Below are positions 17,241-25,598 of a stretch of 64,000 nt of DNA, one piece after another; positions within the stretch are counted from its first letter, which is position 1, and each line of letters opens with the position of its first letter. The position numbers and the translations under genes are program-made. The stretch is from Micromonospora wenchangensis. GTDB lineage: Bacteria; Actinomycetota; Actinomycetes; Mycobacteriales; Micromonosporaceae. The notes beneath the pieces were generated by a model. The model was given only the letters and a program-made list of their open reading frames with translations, was not told the DNA's origin and did not search any database. The stretch lies in contig NZ_MZMV01000012.1 in assembly GCF_002210435.1 (NCBI RefSeq), forward strand, positions 86,986 through 150,985, read 5' to 3'.

Positions 17241-19706
17241 TCAGTTCTCCCGGACGGCCGCGGTGATCCGGTGCAGGGCGAAGGTGTGCAGCATCTCGGT
17301 CCGCTCGTCCTCGGCACGCAGGTAGCCGGCACCGATCGACACCGGCCGCAGCAGCCGGGACAGCGTCGCCCCGTGGGCGTCGACGTAGCCGACCCAGACC
17401 AGCGCCTTGTCCCGGACCGCCTGCTGGAGCACCGCCAGGGCCTCGGCGTGACCGTGTGCGGGCATCGGGCCGGCCGCCGCGCGGGCCGCACCGCCCCGGA
17501 CCACCGCCGGGGCCCGCCGGGCCGCCCGCGCCGCCGCCTCGCCCCGCCGGATCTGCTCCACCACACCCAACAGCCGGGGCAGCGCCAACCGGGGCGTGGC
17601 CAGCGGGTCCACCGCCCGACCGGTCAGCGGCACCCGGGCCGGTGCCCGCCGTACCCGGGGCCGGGCCAGCACCGTCGTGCCGCTGGCGTCCTCCGGCACC
17701 GGGGAGTACCCGGCGTCCCGCAGCGCGGTCAACATCCGCCCCACCTGGTACGGCGTGCACAGCACCGTCGGGGCCAGCCGGCGGAACGCCAACGGCGTCA
17801 GCCGCCGGTCGGCCAGCACCTCCGCGAGCAGCGCCTCGTCGTCACTGCGCACGTACCCGCCGGCGGAGCCGACCCGCAGCCCGCCGTGCTGACGGGCCAC
17901 GTCGTCCACCAGGTAGGTCAACCCCTGCGGGATCGGGGTACGCGACCGCCGCCGGAACAGGTCGTGCAGGTCGTCGGCCGTGTAACCGGAATCCAGGGCC
18001 CGCCGGACGCTGGCCGTGGTGACCCGGTGCACGCTGGCCCCACCCGCCGACTCCGGTTCGGTCACCGTCTCCAGTTCGGCGGCGAGCGTCGGGTCGGGTG
18101 GGCCGGGCACCACCACACTCAGGTCGGCCTGCACCAGGAAGTGGTCGACCGGTGCGGGAAGCAGGGCGTCCAGCGCCCGTACCGTGCCCGACGGGTCACC
18201 GCTGTCGACGTCGGAACGCAACCCCAGCGGGTCGTCCCCACCCCGCTCGTCGGTGTCCGTCACGTCGGCGAGCAGCAGCCGCCCGTACGAGGTGAGCGCG
18301 CCGAGGCCGGTCACCCCCAGCCGGGCCGCCTCGGTCAGCACCTCCCGGTGCGCGGCCTCCCGCCCCCGGCTGCGCCGGGGGGCCCGCCAGTCGAGCAGCG
18401 CCAGCACCTCCTCGGCGGTGGGTGAAGTGGCAGGTTCCAGTTCGGCCAGCACCCCGAGCACCGCCCGGCGGGCGGCCGGCGCACCGGCCCGCTCCGCCTC
18501 GGCGGAGAGCACACTGATCGGCCGGTCCCGGTCGTCGCGCTGCCCCACCAGGCCGGCCTGCCGGCTCATCGTCAACCACGCGCGGGCCAACTGCTCCCAG
18601 CGGTGGGCCAGCGACACCGCCCGCCACACCTCGTACGCCCCGGTGGGCAGCACCTGCTGTTCGCCGCCGTACCGGCTGGCGGCGGCGGGGAGGTCCAGCT
18701 CACCGAGGAGACCTGCCGCGTACGCCACCTCGACCAGCAGTGCTGTCGTCGGCTCGTCCAGGGCCACCGTGCGGGCCAGCCGACGCAGGTCGCGTACCCC
18801 GATCCCGCCGGAGCGCAGCACCGGTGCCGGCTCGGCGGTCAACGCCTCCAGCAGCGCCTCGGTGTGCCGTACCACCTCCATGGTCTGCCCGACCCCGGCG
18901 GAGTCGACGGCCTTGGGTTCCCGGGGCGGCGCGGCGACCGGCGGCGGGTCGATCCGCAGCGGTCCGAGCGGGCCGGTGTCCCGGCGCAGCAGCAGCCCCA
19001 CCTCGCGGGGCAGCTCGACCGTCCCGGCGGAGACCGCCACCAGCAGCCGGGCCTCGACCAGCCAGCGCACCGGCGACCCGGTCGGGGCGCCACCGTTGGT
19101 CGGGTCGGGCGGCACGTCGCCCTCCGCGCCGAGCGCCGGTGCCTGCAACGATCCGGGCGGCACGCTGCCGACCGGTGGACCGGCGGCGAGCCGGTCCAGG
19201 ACCGCCCGCGCCGACGGGGGCGCGGCGAGCAGCGTCCGGCGCAGTTTCGCGGCGTCCGCGCAGAGCGCCGCCGCCCGCAGGTCCAGCTCCTCCGCCGGCC
19301 GACCCAGCCCCGCCGGGTACGGGGCCAGCTCGTCCACGCTGCCGGTGACCCGCAGCGCCTGCTCCGGGCCGTACAGCAGGAACCGGGCGCGGAGCCGGTC
19401 GACCGCGCCGCGGACCGTGGCCGGGGCGGGTGGGCGCGGCCCGGCGGCGGCCAGGGCGAGGACCGCCTCGGTGGAGGTGGTGCCGTCCGACGGGTCGCGG
19501 GTGAGCCGGGCGGCGTCGAGGATCTGGAGGGTGAACTGGTCCAGCCCGTCGAGCGCGCGGGCGACCGACACCCGCGACTCGGCCCGCAGGGCGAGCGCGG
19601 AGACGTCGGCCGGCACCGGCACGACGAGGTCGGGCCGCAGTTGGAGCAGCGCGGCGAGCGCCTCGTCGGGCAGCGCGCGCAGCTGGTCGGCGAGTGAGGT
19701 GGTCAT
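17241..19706 (-). CDS. Helicase-associated domain protein (XPB N-terminal-like), 821 aa
   Basis: Starts at ATG 19706 (MTTSLADQLRALPDEALAALLQLRPDLV). This opening, and the winged-helix-like repeats that follow, belong to a large actinobacterial family annotated as helicase C-terminal/XPB-Ssl2-like N-terminal protein. I see no Walker A or DEAD box, so it is not itself a helicase. The C-terminal part has an XPB-type domain (DHFLVQADLSVVVPGPPDP, RVTTASVRRALDSGYTADDLHDLF) and WVGYVDAHGATLSRLLRPVSIGAGYLRAEDERTEMLHTF, resembling a WYL-like fold. It may partner the XPB helicase 1.5 kb away. Ala/Arg-rich. Confidence 0.85.
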   Translation of the reverse strand: MTTSLADQLRALPDEALAALLQLRPDLVVPVPADVSALALRAESRVSVARALDGLDQFTLQILDAARLTRDPSDGTTSTEAVLALAAAGPRPPAPATVRGAVDRLRARFLLYGPEQALRVTGSVDELAPYPAGLGRPAEELDLRAAALCADAAKLRRTLLAAPPSARAVLDRLAAGPPVGSVPPGSLQAPALGAEGDVPPDPTNGGAPTGSPVRWLVEARLLVAVSAGTVELPREVGLLLRRDTGPLGPLRIDPPPVAAPPREPKAVDSAGVGQTMEVVRHTEALLEALTAEPAPVLRSGGIGVRDLRRLARTVALDEPTTALLVEVAYAAGLLGELDLPAAASRYGGEQQVLPTGAYEVWRAVSLAHRWEQLARAWLTMSRQAGLVGQRDDRDRPISVLSAEAERAGAPAARRAVLGVLAELEPATSPTAEEVLALLDWRAPRRSRGREAAHREVLTEAARLGVTGLGALTSYGRLLLADVTDTDERGGDDPLGLRSDVDSGDPSGTVRALDALLPAPVDHFLVQADLSVVVPGPPDPTLAAELETVTEPESAGGASVHRVTTASVRRALDSGYTADDLHDLFRRRSRTPIPQGLTYLVDDVARQHGGLRVGSAGGYVRSDDEALLAEVLADRRLTPLAFRRLAPTVLCTPYQVGRMLTALRDAGYSPVPEDASGTTVLARPRVRRAPARVPLTGRAVDPLATPRLALPRLLGVVEQIRRGEAAARAARRAPAVVRGGAARAAAGPMPAHGHAEALAVLQQAVRDKALVWVGYVDAHGATLSRLLRPVSIGAGYLRAEDERTEMLHTFALHRITAAVREN

Positions 19707-19789
19707 CGTCGTTCCACGCTAGCCCGCTGCCGCCCGATCGCGCCGCCCGGACGTCCGGCTCGGGCGACCTGTCCGGGTACCTTCGCAGA

Positions 19790-20413
19790 ATGTCCGCGCT
19801 GATGGTCGGGTTCGACCTCGACATGACCCTGATCGACTCCCGCCCCGGCATCGCCGCCGCCTACCGGGCGCTCACCGCCCGTACGGGTGTGCCGGTCGAC
19901 GCCGAGCTGGCCGTCTCCCGGCTCGGCCCACCGCTGCGCACCGAACTCGCCCACTGGTTCCCGGCCGAGCAGGTCGAGGAGGCGGTGACGCTCTACCGGG
20001 AGCTGTACCCCGCGTACGCGATCACCCCGTCGGTGCCGATGCCCGGGGCCCGGGAGGCGGTCGACGCGGTGCACGCGCACGGCGGCCGGGTGATGGTCGT
20101 CACCTCCAAGATCGGCCGGCTGGCCCGGCTGCACCTGGACCACCTCGGGCTGGCGGTCGACGAGTTGGCCGGCGACCTCTTCGCCGAGCAGAAGGCGACC
20201 TCGTTGCGGGAGCACGGTGCCGCGCTCTACGTCGGTGACCACGTGGCGGACATGGTGGCGGCCGGCGCTGCCGGCATCCCGGGCGTGGGCGTGGCGACCG
20301 GCCCCTGCCCGGCGGAGGACCTGCGCGCGGCCGGGGCGCAGGTGGTGCTCGACGACCTCACCGGATTCCCGGCGGCGCTCGACCGGATCATCGGGCTAGC
20401 CTTGGAGCAGTAG
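19790..20413 (+). CDS. HAD-family hydrolase (phosphatase-like)
   Basis: 207 aa from ATG 19790. HAD motif I GFDLDMTLIDS gives the nucleophile Asp and acid Asp; motif II is VVTSK, motif III Lys in AEQKAT and motif IV YVGDHVADMVAA. The cap is alpha-helical (subclass I, phosphoglycolate-phosphatase-like). Substrate unknown. TACCTT ends 6 nt before the start, pointing to a leaderless message. Probably cotranscribed with the cold-shock gene 29 bp downstream. Confidence 0.9.
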   Translation: MSALMVGFDLDMTLIDSRPGIAAAYRALTARTGVPVDAELAVSRLGPPLRTELAHWFPAEQVEEAVTLYRELYPAYAITPSVPMPGAREAVDAVHAHGGRVMVVTSKIGRLARLHLDHLGLAVDELAGDLFAEQKATSLREHGAALYVGDHVADMVAAGAAGIPGVGVATGPCPAEDLRAAGAQVVLDDLTGFPAALDRIIGLALEQ

Positions 20414-20442
20414 TCGTATCGAGTGAAGCAGGGGTCTCCAAG

Positions 20443-20829
20443 GTGCCGACGGGGCGAGTGAAGTGGTATGACGCGGCCAAGGGATACGGGTTCGTCACCA
20501 GCGACGAGGGTGGCGACGTGTTCCTGCCGAAGGGCGCGCTGCCCGCGGGCGTCACCGACCTCAAGGGTGGGCAACGGGTCGACTTCAGCGTGGTGGACAG
20601 CCGGCGCGGCGCCCAGGCGATGGGGGTCAAGCTGCTGGACGCGCCGCCGTCCATGGCCGAGCTGCGCCGTCGGCCGGCCGAGGAGCTGCACGGCCTGGTC
20701 GAGGACATGATCAAGGTGCTGGAGGCGAAGGTCCAGCCGGATCTGCGCCGGGGCCGGTTTCCCGACAAGAAGACCGCGCAGAAGATCGCTCAGCTGGTCC
20801 ACGCGGTGGCCCGCGAGCTGGAGGTCTGA
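20443..20829 (+). CDS. Cold-shock domain protein with C-terminal extension
   Basis: 128 aa from GTG 20443. Residues 1-66 form a CspA-like nucleic-acid-binding barrel (GRVKWYDAAKGYGFVTSD with RNP1-like KGYGFV, then DVFLPKGAL). A further 60 residues, rich in Arg/Glu/Leu helices (ELRRRPAEELHGLVEDMIKVLEAKV), double the usual 67-70 aa length; this longer form is common in Micromonosporaceae. It likely binds single-stranded RNA or DNA. Its last 40 bp overlap the convergent mqnD gene. Confidence 0.92.
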   Translation: MPTGRVKWYDAAKGYGFVTSDEGGDVFLPKGALPAGVTDLKGGQRVDFSVVDSRRGAQAMGVKLLDAPPSMAELRRRPAEELHGLVEDMIKVLEAKVQPDLRRGRFPDKKTAQKIAQLVHAVARELEV

Positions 20830-21626
20830 GGCACCAGCCCGGCGTCGGCGGCCCGGCCCAGCAGCGCCTCCACGGCGGCGAACCCCGCGTCCCCCAGGTC
20901 GGCGGTGAATTCGTTGACATAGAGGTCGATATGCCGGTCCACCACGTCGGGCTCCATCTCCTGCGCGTGCGCGAGCACGTACTCCCGGCTGGCCGACGGG
21001 TCGGCCCACGCCTGGCGTACCGACTCGCGGACCCAGCCGGTGGCGGCCACCGGGTCCACCGCGCCCTTGCGGGCCAGGATCGCCCCGAGCGGGATGGGCA
21101 GGCCGGTGTCGGCCTCCCACCACTCGCCCAGGTCCACCAGCGCGGTCAGCCCGTGCCGGTGGTAGGTGAAACGGGCCTCGTGGATCACCAGCCCGGCGTC
21201 GTACCGGCCGGCCGCGACGCCCGGCATGATCTCGTGGAACGGCACGATCTCGATCCGGGCCGGCGGCTGTCCGGCCGACCAGAGCCGGAACAGCAGGTAC
21301 GCCGTGGTCCGGTCACCGGGCACCGCCACCGTGGCTCCGCTCAGGTCGGCCCGGTCGGCCCCCGCACGGGTGAGCACGAGGGGGCCGCAGCCACGGCCGA
21401 GCGCACCGCCGCAGGGCAGCAGGTGGTAGTCGTCGAGCAGCCAGGGGAGCGCGGCGTAGCTGACCTTCACCAGGTCGAAGGCGCCCCGTTCGGCGGCCGT
21501 GTTGGTGACGTCGACGTCGGCGAAGGTCACCTCGACCGGCGGCGCGCCCGGCACCCGGCCGTGCACCAGCGCGTCGAAGACGAAGGTGTCGTTGGGGCAG
21601 GGCGAGATCGCCAGGGAGAGCGCCAC
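20790..21626 (-). CDS. mqnD: 1,4-dihydroxy-6-naphthoate synthase
   Basis: 278 aa from GTG 21626. MALSLAISPCPNDTFVFDALVHG is the family signature opening, with TFADVDVTNTAAERGAFDLVKVSYAA and PGDRTTAYLLFRLW. It converts cyclic dehypoxanthine futalosine to 1,4-dihydroxy-6-naphthoate in the futalosine route to menaquinone. Its C-terminal 13 codons run antisense to the end of the cold-shock gene. MqnB is encoded 1.5 kb downstream on the same strand; other mqn genes are outside the window. Confidence 0.95.
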   Translation of the reverse strand: MALSLAISPCPNDTFVFDALVHGRVPGAPPVEVTFADVDVTNTAAERGAFDLVKVSYAALPWLLDDYHLLPCGGALGRGCGPLVLTRAGADRADLSGATVAVPGDRTTAYLLFRLWSAGQPPARIEIVPFHEIMPGVAAGRYDAGLVIHEARFTYHRHGLTALVDLGEWWEADTGLPIPLGAILARKGAVDPVAATGWVRESVRQAWADPSASREYVLAHAQEMEPDVVDRHIDLYVNEFTADLGDAGFAAVEALLGRAADAGLVPQTSSSRATAWTS

Positions 21627-21850
21627 GTCCCCACCGTAACCCCCTCCCGACCTTCCTCCTGCCCAGCCCCGCCCCGATGTGACCCCGCCCCCGCCGACGA
21701 CATTCGTCCCGTCCGCGGTCCTCTGCCGGCCGGTCCTCTGCCGGCCCGTCCGCCGTGGATCGGGCCGCTGACCGCACGTTCCGGCCGTCCCACCGGGGGT
21801 CGGTCGGGTCCGGATTCGGGCGGACCCGGGCGGGGCGAGGAGTCCTCCTG

Positions 21851-22003
21851 CGCGTCCTTTCGATCTGACGACGTCAGCGATTCAGGAACGGCTCCGGCCG
21901 CCAGGCATCTACCCCGCCGGGTGGTTGGCTGCCCGGTGGTGCGGTGGTGCGGTGGCCCGGTGGTGCGGATGATTCGGTGAGGTCATCAGCTCGAAAGGAC
22001 GCG
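21851..22003. repeat. Inverted pair of 34-nt family-3 repeats (foldback element)
   Basis: Copies at 21851-21884 (plus sense, CGCGTCCTTTCGATCTGACG...) and 21970-22003 (minus sense) match at 29 of 34 positions and face each other across 85 nt of GT-rich spacer. Together they could fold into a 153-nt stem-loop, or be the ends of a small non-autonomous element. They fill the 479-bp gap between mqnD and the XRE gene, where no gene is seen. Confidence 0.7.
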
Positions 22004-22033
22004 ACCCCGACACCTTGTCCCCAGCTCCAGCGG

Positions 22034-22054
22034 GTTTCCACAGGGTTATCCACA
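22034..22054 (+). other. DnaA-box-like pair
   Basis: TTATCCACA (22046-22054) is a perfect DnaA box; GTTTCCACA at 22034-22042 is a two-mismatch copy in the same orientation, 12 bp away. There is no cluster of boxes, AT-rich zone or replication gene, so it is not an origin; it may titrate or recruit DnaA, or be chance. Confidence 0.35.
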
Positions 22055-22105
22055 GCCGGGGGTGGGGCTGTTGAAACCGCGCCGAGGCGGCGGGAGCATG
22101 GCGGG

Positions 22106-23024
22106 GTGACGACGGAGGATGCCCCGCTGGCCGACCTGGGCCGGACGGTTCGGGCGCTGCGCCGGGAGGCCGACCTGAGCCAGCGGGAGCTGGCCCGGTG
22201 CTCAGGGGTGCCCCAGGCGACCATCGCCCGGATCGAGTCCGGCAGGGCGACCGACCCACGGTTCCACACGGTCGAGCGACTGGTGCGGGCGGTCGGCGGG
22301 ACCCTGACGGTCGCACTGCCGGTCGGGCCGGCTTCCGCAGCGGCCCCGCCCGCGATCCCGACCACCGCTGCGATTACCGCATCGGCCGCCGAGGTGACCT
22401 GCGCGCTTCCGCCGGTCCCGCACGACGACCTGCGGGACACCGCCGGGCGGCGCTACCCGGCCCACCTCGACGTCTGGCCGGTGCGGGAGCCGAAGGACTG
22501 GCCGGGTGCCTGGTGGGCGGACTGGTACAACCTGCCACCCGCGCTGTGGCCGCTGCGGTTGCCGCCGGCGGCGTACGAACGGAATCGGGGTCACCGGGAC
22601 CGGCGGCGGGCGGCGGAGCGGGTACGTCGGGACGCCAGGGTCCGGTGGGTGGAGGGCGACGGGCGGCCGGCGACGGCCTGGCGGTTCGTGGCCGAACTGC
22701 CCGACGGCACCCTCCTGGGGGAACTGCGCGCCCACGAGCGTGCCCCGCACCTGGTCTACGGTGACGACTACGGGGACCGGCCGCGCGAACTCGTGCTCGA
22801 CGGAGTGCTGGTCGCGGTCGGGCACCGCCGGATCGGCACCGGTGAGCGGCTGGTGGCGGCCATGGCGGCGGATGGACGACACGGGCATCGGCCTGGTCCG
22901 CACTGTGGTCGAGGACCACATCGCCATCCGCTTCCTGGCTGCCTGCGGGTTCCGGGTCGCGCCCGGACGTCCCCTCGCCATGACCCTGGAACGCCCGGCC
23001 GGTCCCGCGCCCCGCCCGGCATGA
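22106..23024 (+). pseudogene. XRE helix-turn-helix / GNAT fusion gene with a frameshift
   Basis: Starts at GTG 22106. Residues 10-70 are an XRE DNA-binding domain (LGRTVRALRREADLSQRELARCSGVPQATIARIESG). A GNAT acetyltransferase follows: HRRIGTGERLVAAM is motif A (RxxGxG). Then the frame breaks: the expected end of the fold, MDDTGIGLVRTVVED and IAIRFLAACGFRV, lies in the +1 frame and stops at 23024. Read without correction, the protein runs to 23128 with a low-complexity Arg/Pro tail that overlaps mqnB by 38 bp. One surplus base in the GCGGCGG run at about 22861-22875 explains this. It is a fresh mutation or a sequencing error. Confidence 0.7.
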
Positions 23025-23090
23025 CCGCCCGGCATGAAACCCGGCCGTCAACCCGCGGTGCCCCGCCGGCACGGGGCCGGTGGGTACCGC

Positions 23091-23741
23091 TCAGGACAGC
23101 GCGCTGGCCGCCTCGGTCAGGGCGGTGAACGCCTCCCGCATCCGCCAGCCGTCGCGGTCCCGGGGGCCGACCGGGTTCGAGACGGTACGCAGCTCGGCGA
23201 AGGGGATGCCGGCCTGCGCGGCGGCGACCGCCACCGCGTACCCCTCCATGGCCTCGGCCACCGCGTCGGGGTGCCGGTCGGCCAGGGTGGTGGTGCTCGC
23301 GGCCGTGCCGGTGACCGTGCTTACCGTCAGCACCGTCCCGACGACCGCCTGCGGGAGGGCGGCGCGCAGCGCGCCCAGCAGCGCCGGGTCTACGTCGATG
23401 GTGGGGCCGCCACCGAGCAGTTCCGGGGGCATGCCCAGTTCGTCGACGGGGATGAAGCCCGTCGGGGACTCGGCACCGAGGTCCGCGGCGACGCTGCGGG
23501 AGGCGAGCACCGTGGCGCCGACCGGGGCGCGGCCGGCGAAACCGCCGGCGATCCCGGCGCTGACCACCGCACGGTACGGGCGGCCGGCGGCCTCGGCCAG
23601 GGCCAGCATCCGGGCCGTGGTGGCACCGGCGACGGCCGGGCCCACGCCGACCGCCCGGACGGTCACCGTCGGATCGGTCAGCCCCGCCCGGACGGCCTCC
23701 GCCTCGGCCGGTACGGCGGTCAGCACCAGCAGGCCCGTCAC
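23091..23741 (-). CDS. mqnB: Futalosine hydrolase
   Basis: 216 aa from GTG 23741, which overlaps the stop of the upstream membrane-protein gene by 4 nt (GTGA). The nucleoside-phosphorylase-like fold is clear: LLVLTAVPAEAEAVRAGL, VVSAGIAGGF, the active-site loop EAMEGYAVAVAAAQAGIPFAELRTVSNPVG with Glu for ribose and a late Asp/Asn for the base. It cleaves futalosine, releasing hypoxanthine, in the menaquinone pathway with MqnD. Confidence 0.94.
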   Translation of the reverse strand: MTGLLVLTAVPAEAEAVRAGLTDPTVTVRAVGVGPAVAGATTARMLALAEAAGRPYRAVVSAGIAGGFAGRAPVGATVLASRSVAADLGAESPTGFIPVDELGMPPELLGGGPTIDVDPALLGALRAALPQAVVGTVLTVSTVTGTAASTTTLADRHPDAVAEAMEGYAVAVAAAQAGIPFAELRTVSNPVGPRDRDGWRMREAFTALTEAASALS

Positions 23742-25495
23742 GACACCGGCCCCGGCGACTGCCGTCGCTGGTCGTCGTCGGCACCGCTGCCGCTGCCCGT
23801 CACGGCCGAGGACGGCCGGTAGATGTGGTAGCCCGGCGGGGCCAGCCCGTCACCGGAACGGCCGGAGCCACCCGCCCCGCTCGGTGCCGGTGAGGTGGGT
23901 GCGGCGCGGGCCGCCGCCTCGGCCGCGGCGTCGTCCGCGCTGTCGGCAAGCTGATCGGTGGTCAGGTCGGCGCGGTCGCCACCCGGTCGGTCGGCGGCGT
24001 CCCCGCCGGCTCGGGCCGCCGGGTCGTCGGTGACGCCACGGGCGCGGCGGGCGCGGCGGGCCTCGTCGTCGGCGGCGTCGGCCTGGTCCTGCGCGGCCAG
24101 TTCCTCGTCGGTGAGCGGCCGGCCGAGCAGCCGCTGGGCGCGCAGCCGACCGGCCACGACGACCCCCCGGACGGCAGCGAGGACCCCCACCCCGGCGGCC
24201 ACCGCGATGCCGATCCGACCCTCGAACGGGACGAGACCGAGCCCACCCCCGGCGACGAAGGCGAGCATCAGGACGGTCTCCGAGTGGGCGAAGGAGCTGG
24301 CCCGCAGCCGTTCGGGAATCCGCTCCTGGATCGAGGCGTCGACGGCGAGCTTGGCGATCCCGCTGGACAGGGCGGCGACCAGGCAGAACAACGCCACCAT
24401 CGGCAGCGAGAACTTCAACACGGTCAGGATGCCCACCCCGGCCACGATGATCATCGTGCTGGACTGGATGGCCGCCGGCCGGTGGATGCGCAGCCGGGTA
24501 CCGACCGCGGTGGCCAGGAAACCGCCCACCGCCAGCGCCCCGCCGATCAGGCCCAGCGCCGCCTGGTCGTTGAGTTCCCGGCCGAACAGGTCGTTGGTCA
24601 GGTCCCCCTTCTTCAGCGCGAACGCCAGGAAGAGCAGGAGGAAGCCGTAGAGCGCGCGGAGCCCCGCCGCCCCGATCAGGGTGGCGATCACCAGCCGGCC
24701 CGCCGGTCGTCCCCGGCCCAGTGGACGGTCGCCCTTGCGGCGCAGCGCCCGCAGCGGTCGGGGCACCCGCTCGGGCGGCTCGGAGTCCGCCCGGGGTGGC
24801 AGCCGCAGCGCGATCACCATGCCGACCAGGAAGATGACCGAGGCGACCCGCAGCGGCCACTGCGGCCCGAACCAGAACGCCGCCAGCCCCAGCGGGGCCA
24901 CTAGCGCCCCGGCCACCGTGCCGTAGACGCTGGCCCGCGCCCCCACCTGGGACAACCCGAGCCCCTCCGGCAGCAACCGGGGTACGGCGGCGGACCGGGC
25001 CACCCCGTACGCCCGGGAGAGCGCCAGCACGCCGAACGCGGCCGGGTAGAGCCCGAGGCTGCCGAGGTAGTCGGAGATCAGCCAGGCGAGGAAGGCCCGG
25101 CCGAGCATGGTGGTGGCGAGCGCGTACCGGCGGCCGTGCCGGAAGTGGTCGAGCAGCGGGCCGACCACGGGGGCCAGCATCGCGAACGGCACCATCGTGA
25201 CCAGCAGGTAGAGCGCGACCTTGCTGCGGGCCTCACCGAGCGGGACGTCGAAGAAGATGGTCCCGGCCAGCCCGATGGCGATCAACGTGTCCCCGGCGCA
25301 GGAGACGGCGTGCAGGTCGAACAGGCGGACCATGCCGGCCTCGCCGCCGGCCCCCCGCGCGCGGGCCGAGCCGGCGCGGCGGGTCACCCAGCGTCCGCCG
25401 TTGACCGAGCCGCGGAGCAGCAGGCGGGTGGCGCGGATGCCGGTGCCGACGGTCCGTCCCAGGACGGACGACCCGGAGCGGGAGAACAGCGGCAT
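23738..25495 (-). CDS. MFS-type membrane protein with long cytoplasmic tail
   Basis: 585 aa with ATG 25495 chosen for the AGGA 8 nt upstream; ATG 25504 is an alternative. About 12 hydrophobic helices lie between residues 55 and 440 (for example VALYLLVTMVPFAMLAPVVGPLL, PMVALFCLVAALSSGIAKLAVDA), with MFS-like loops (DHFRHGRRYA). The last 130 residues are charged and disordered (Asp/Ala/Arg-rich). It is translationally coupled to mqnB, so a transport role linked to menaquinone metabolism or nucleobase by-products is possible but unproven. Confidence 0.82.
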   Translation of the reverse strand: MPLFSRSGSSVLGRTVGTGIRATRLLLRGSVNGGRWVTRRAGSARARGAGGEAGMVRLFDLHAVSCAGDTLIAIGLAGTIFFDVPLGEARSKVALYLLVTMVPFAMLAPVVGPLLDHFRHGRRYALATTMLGRAFLAWLISDYLGSLGLYPAAFGVLALSRAYGVARSAAVPRLLPEGLGLSQVGARASVYGTVAGALVAPLGLAAFWFGPQWPLRVASVIFLVGMVIALRLPPRADSEPPERVPRPLRALRRKGDRPLGRGRPAGRLVIATLIGAAGLRALYGFLLLFLAFALKKGDLTNDLFGRELNDQAALGLIGGALAVGGFLATAVGTRLRIHRPAAIQSSTMIIVAGVGILTVLKFSLPMVALFCLVAALSSGIAKLAVDASIQERIPERLRASSFAHSETVLMLAFVAGGGLGLVPFEGRIGIAVAAGVGVLAAVRGVVVAGRLRAQRLLGRPLTDEELAAQDQADAADDEARRARRARGVTDDPAARAGGDAADRPGGDRADLTTDQLADSADDAAAEAAARAAPTSPAPSGAGGSGRSGDGLAPPGYHIYRPSSAVTGSGSGADDDQRRQSPGPVS

Positions 25496-25598
25496 GTGCA
25501 CCATCCTTGCCCATCTGCTCCGGGTACGCCGCACCACGGGGAAGACTCACTCGGGGAGTGCCTGTCGGCGCGCGGCGCGCATGGGGAACAATGGTCGG

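Noticed and set aside
22034..22054. Replication origin
   Set aside because: Only two DnaA-like boxes, no AT-rich region and no dnaA or dnaN gene in the window.
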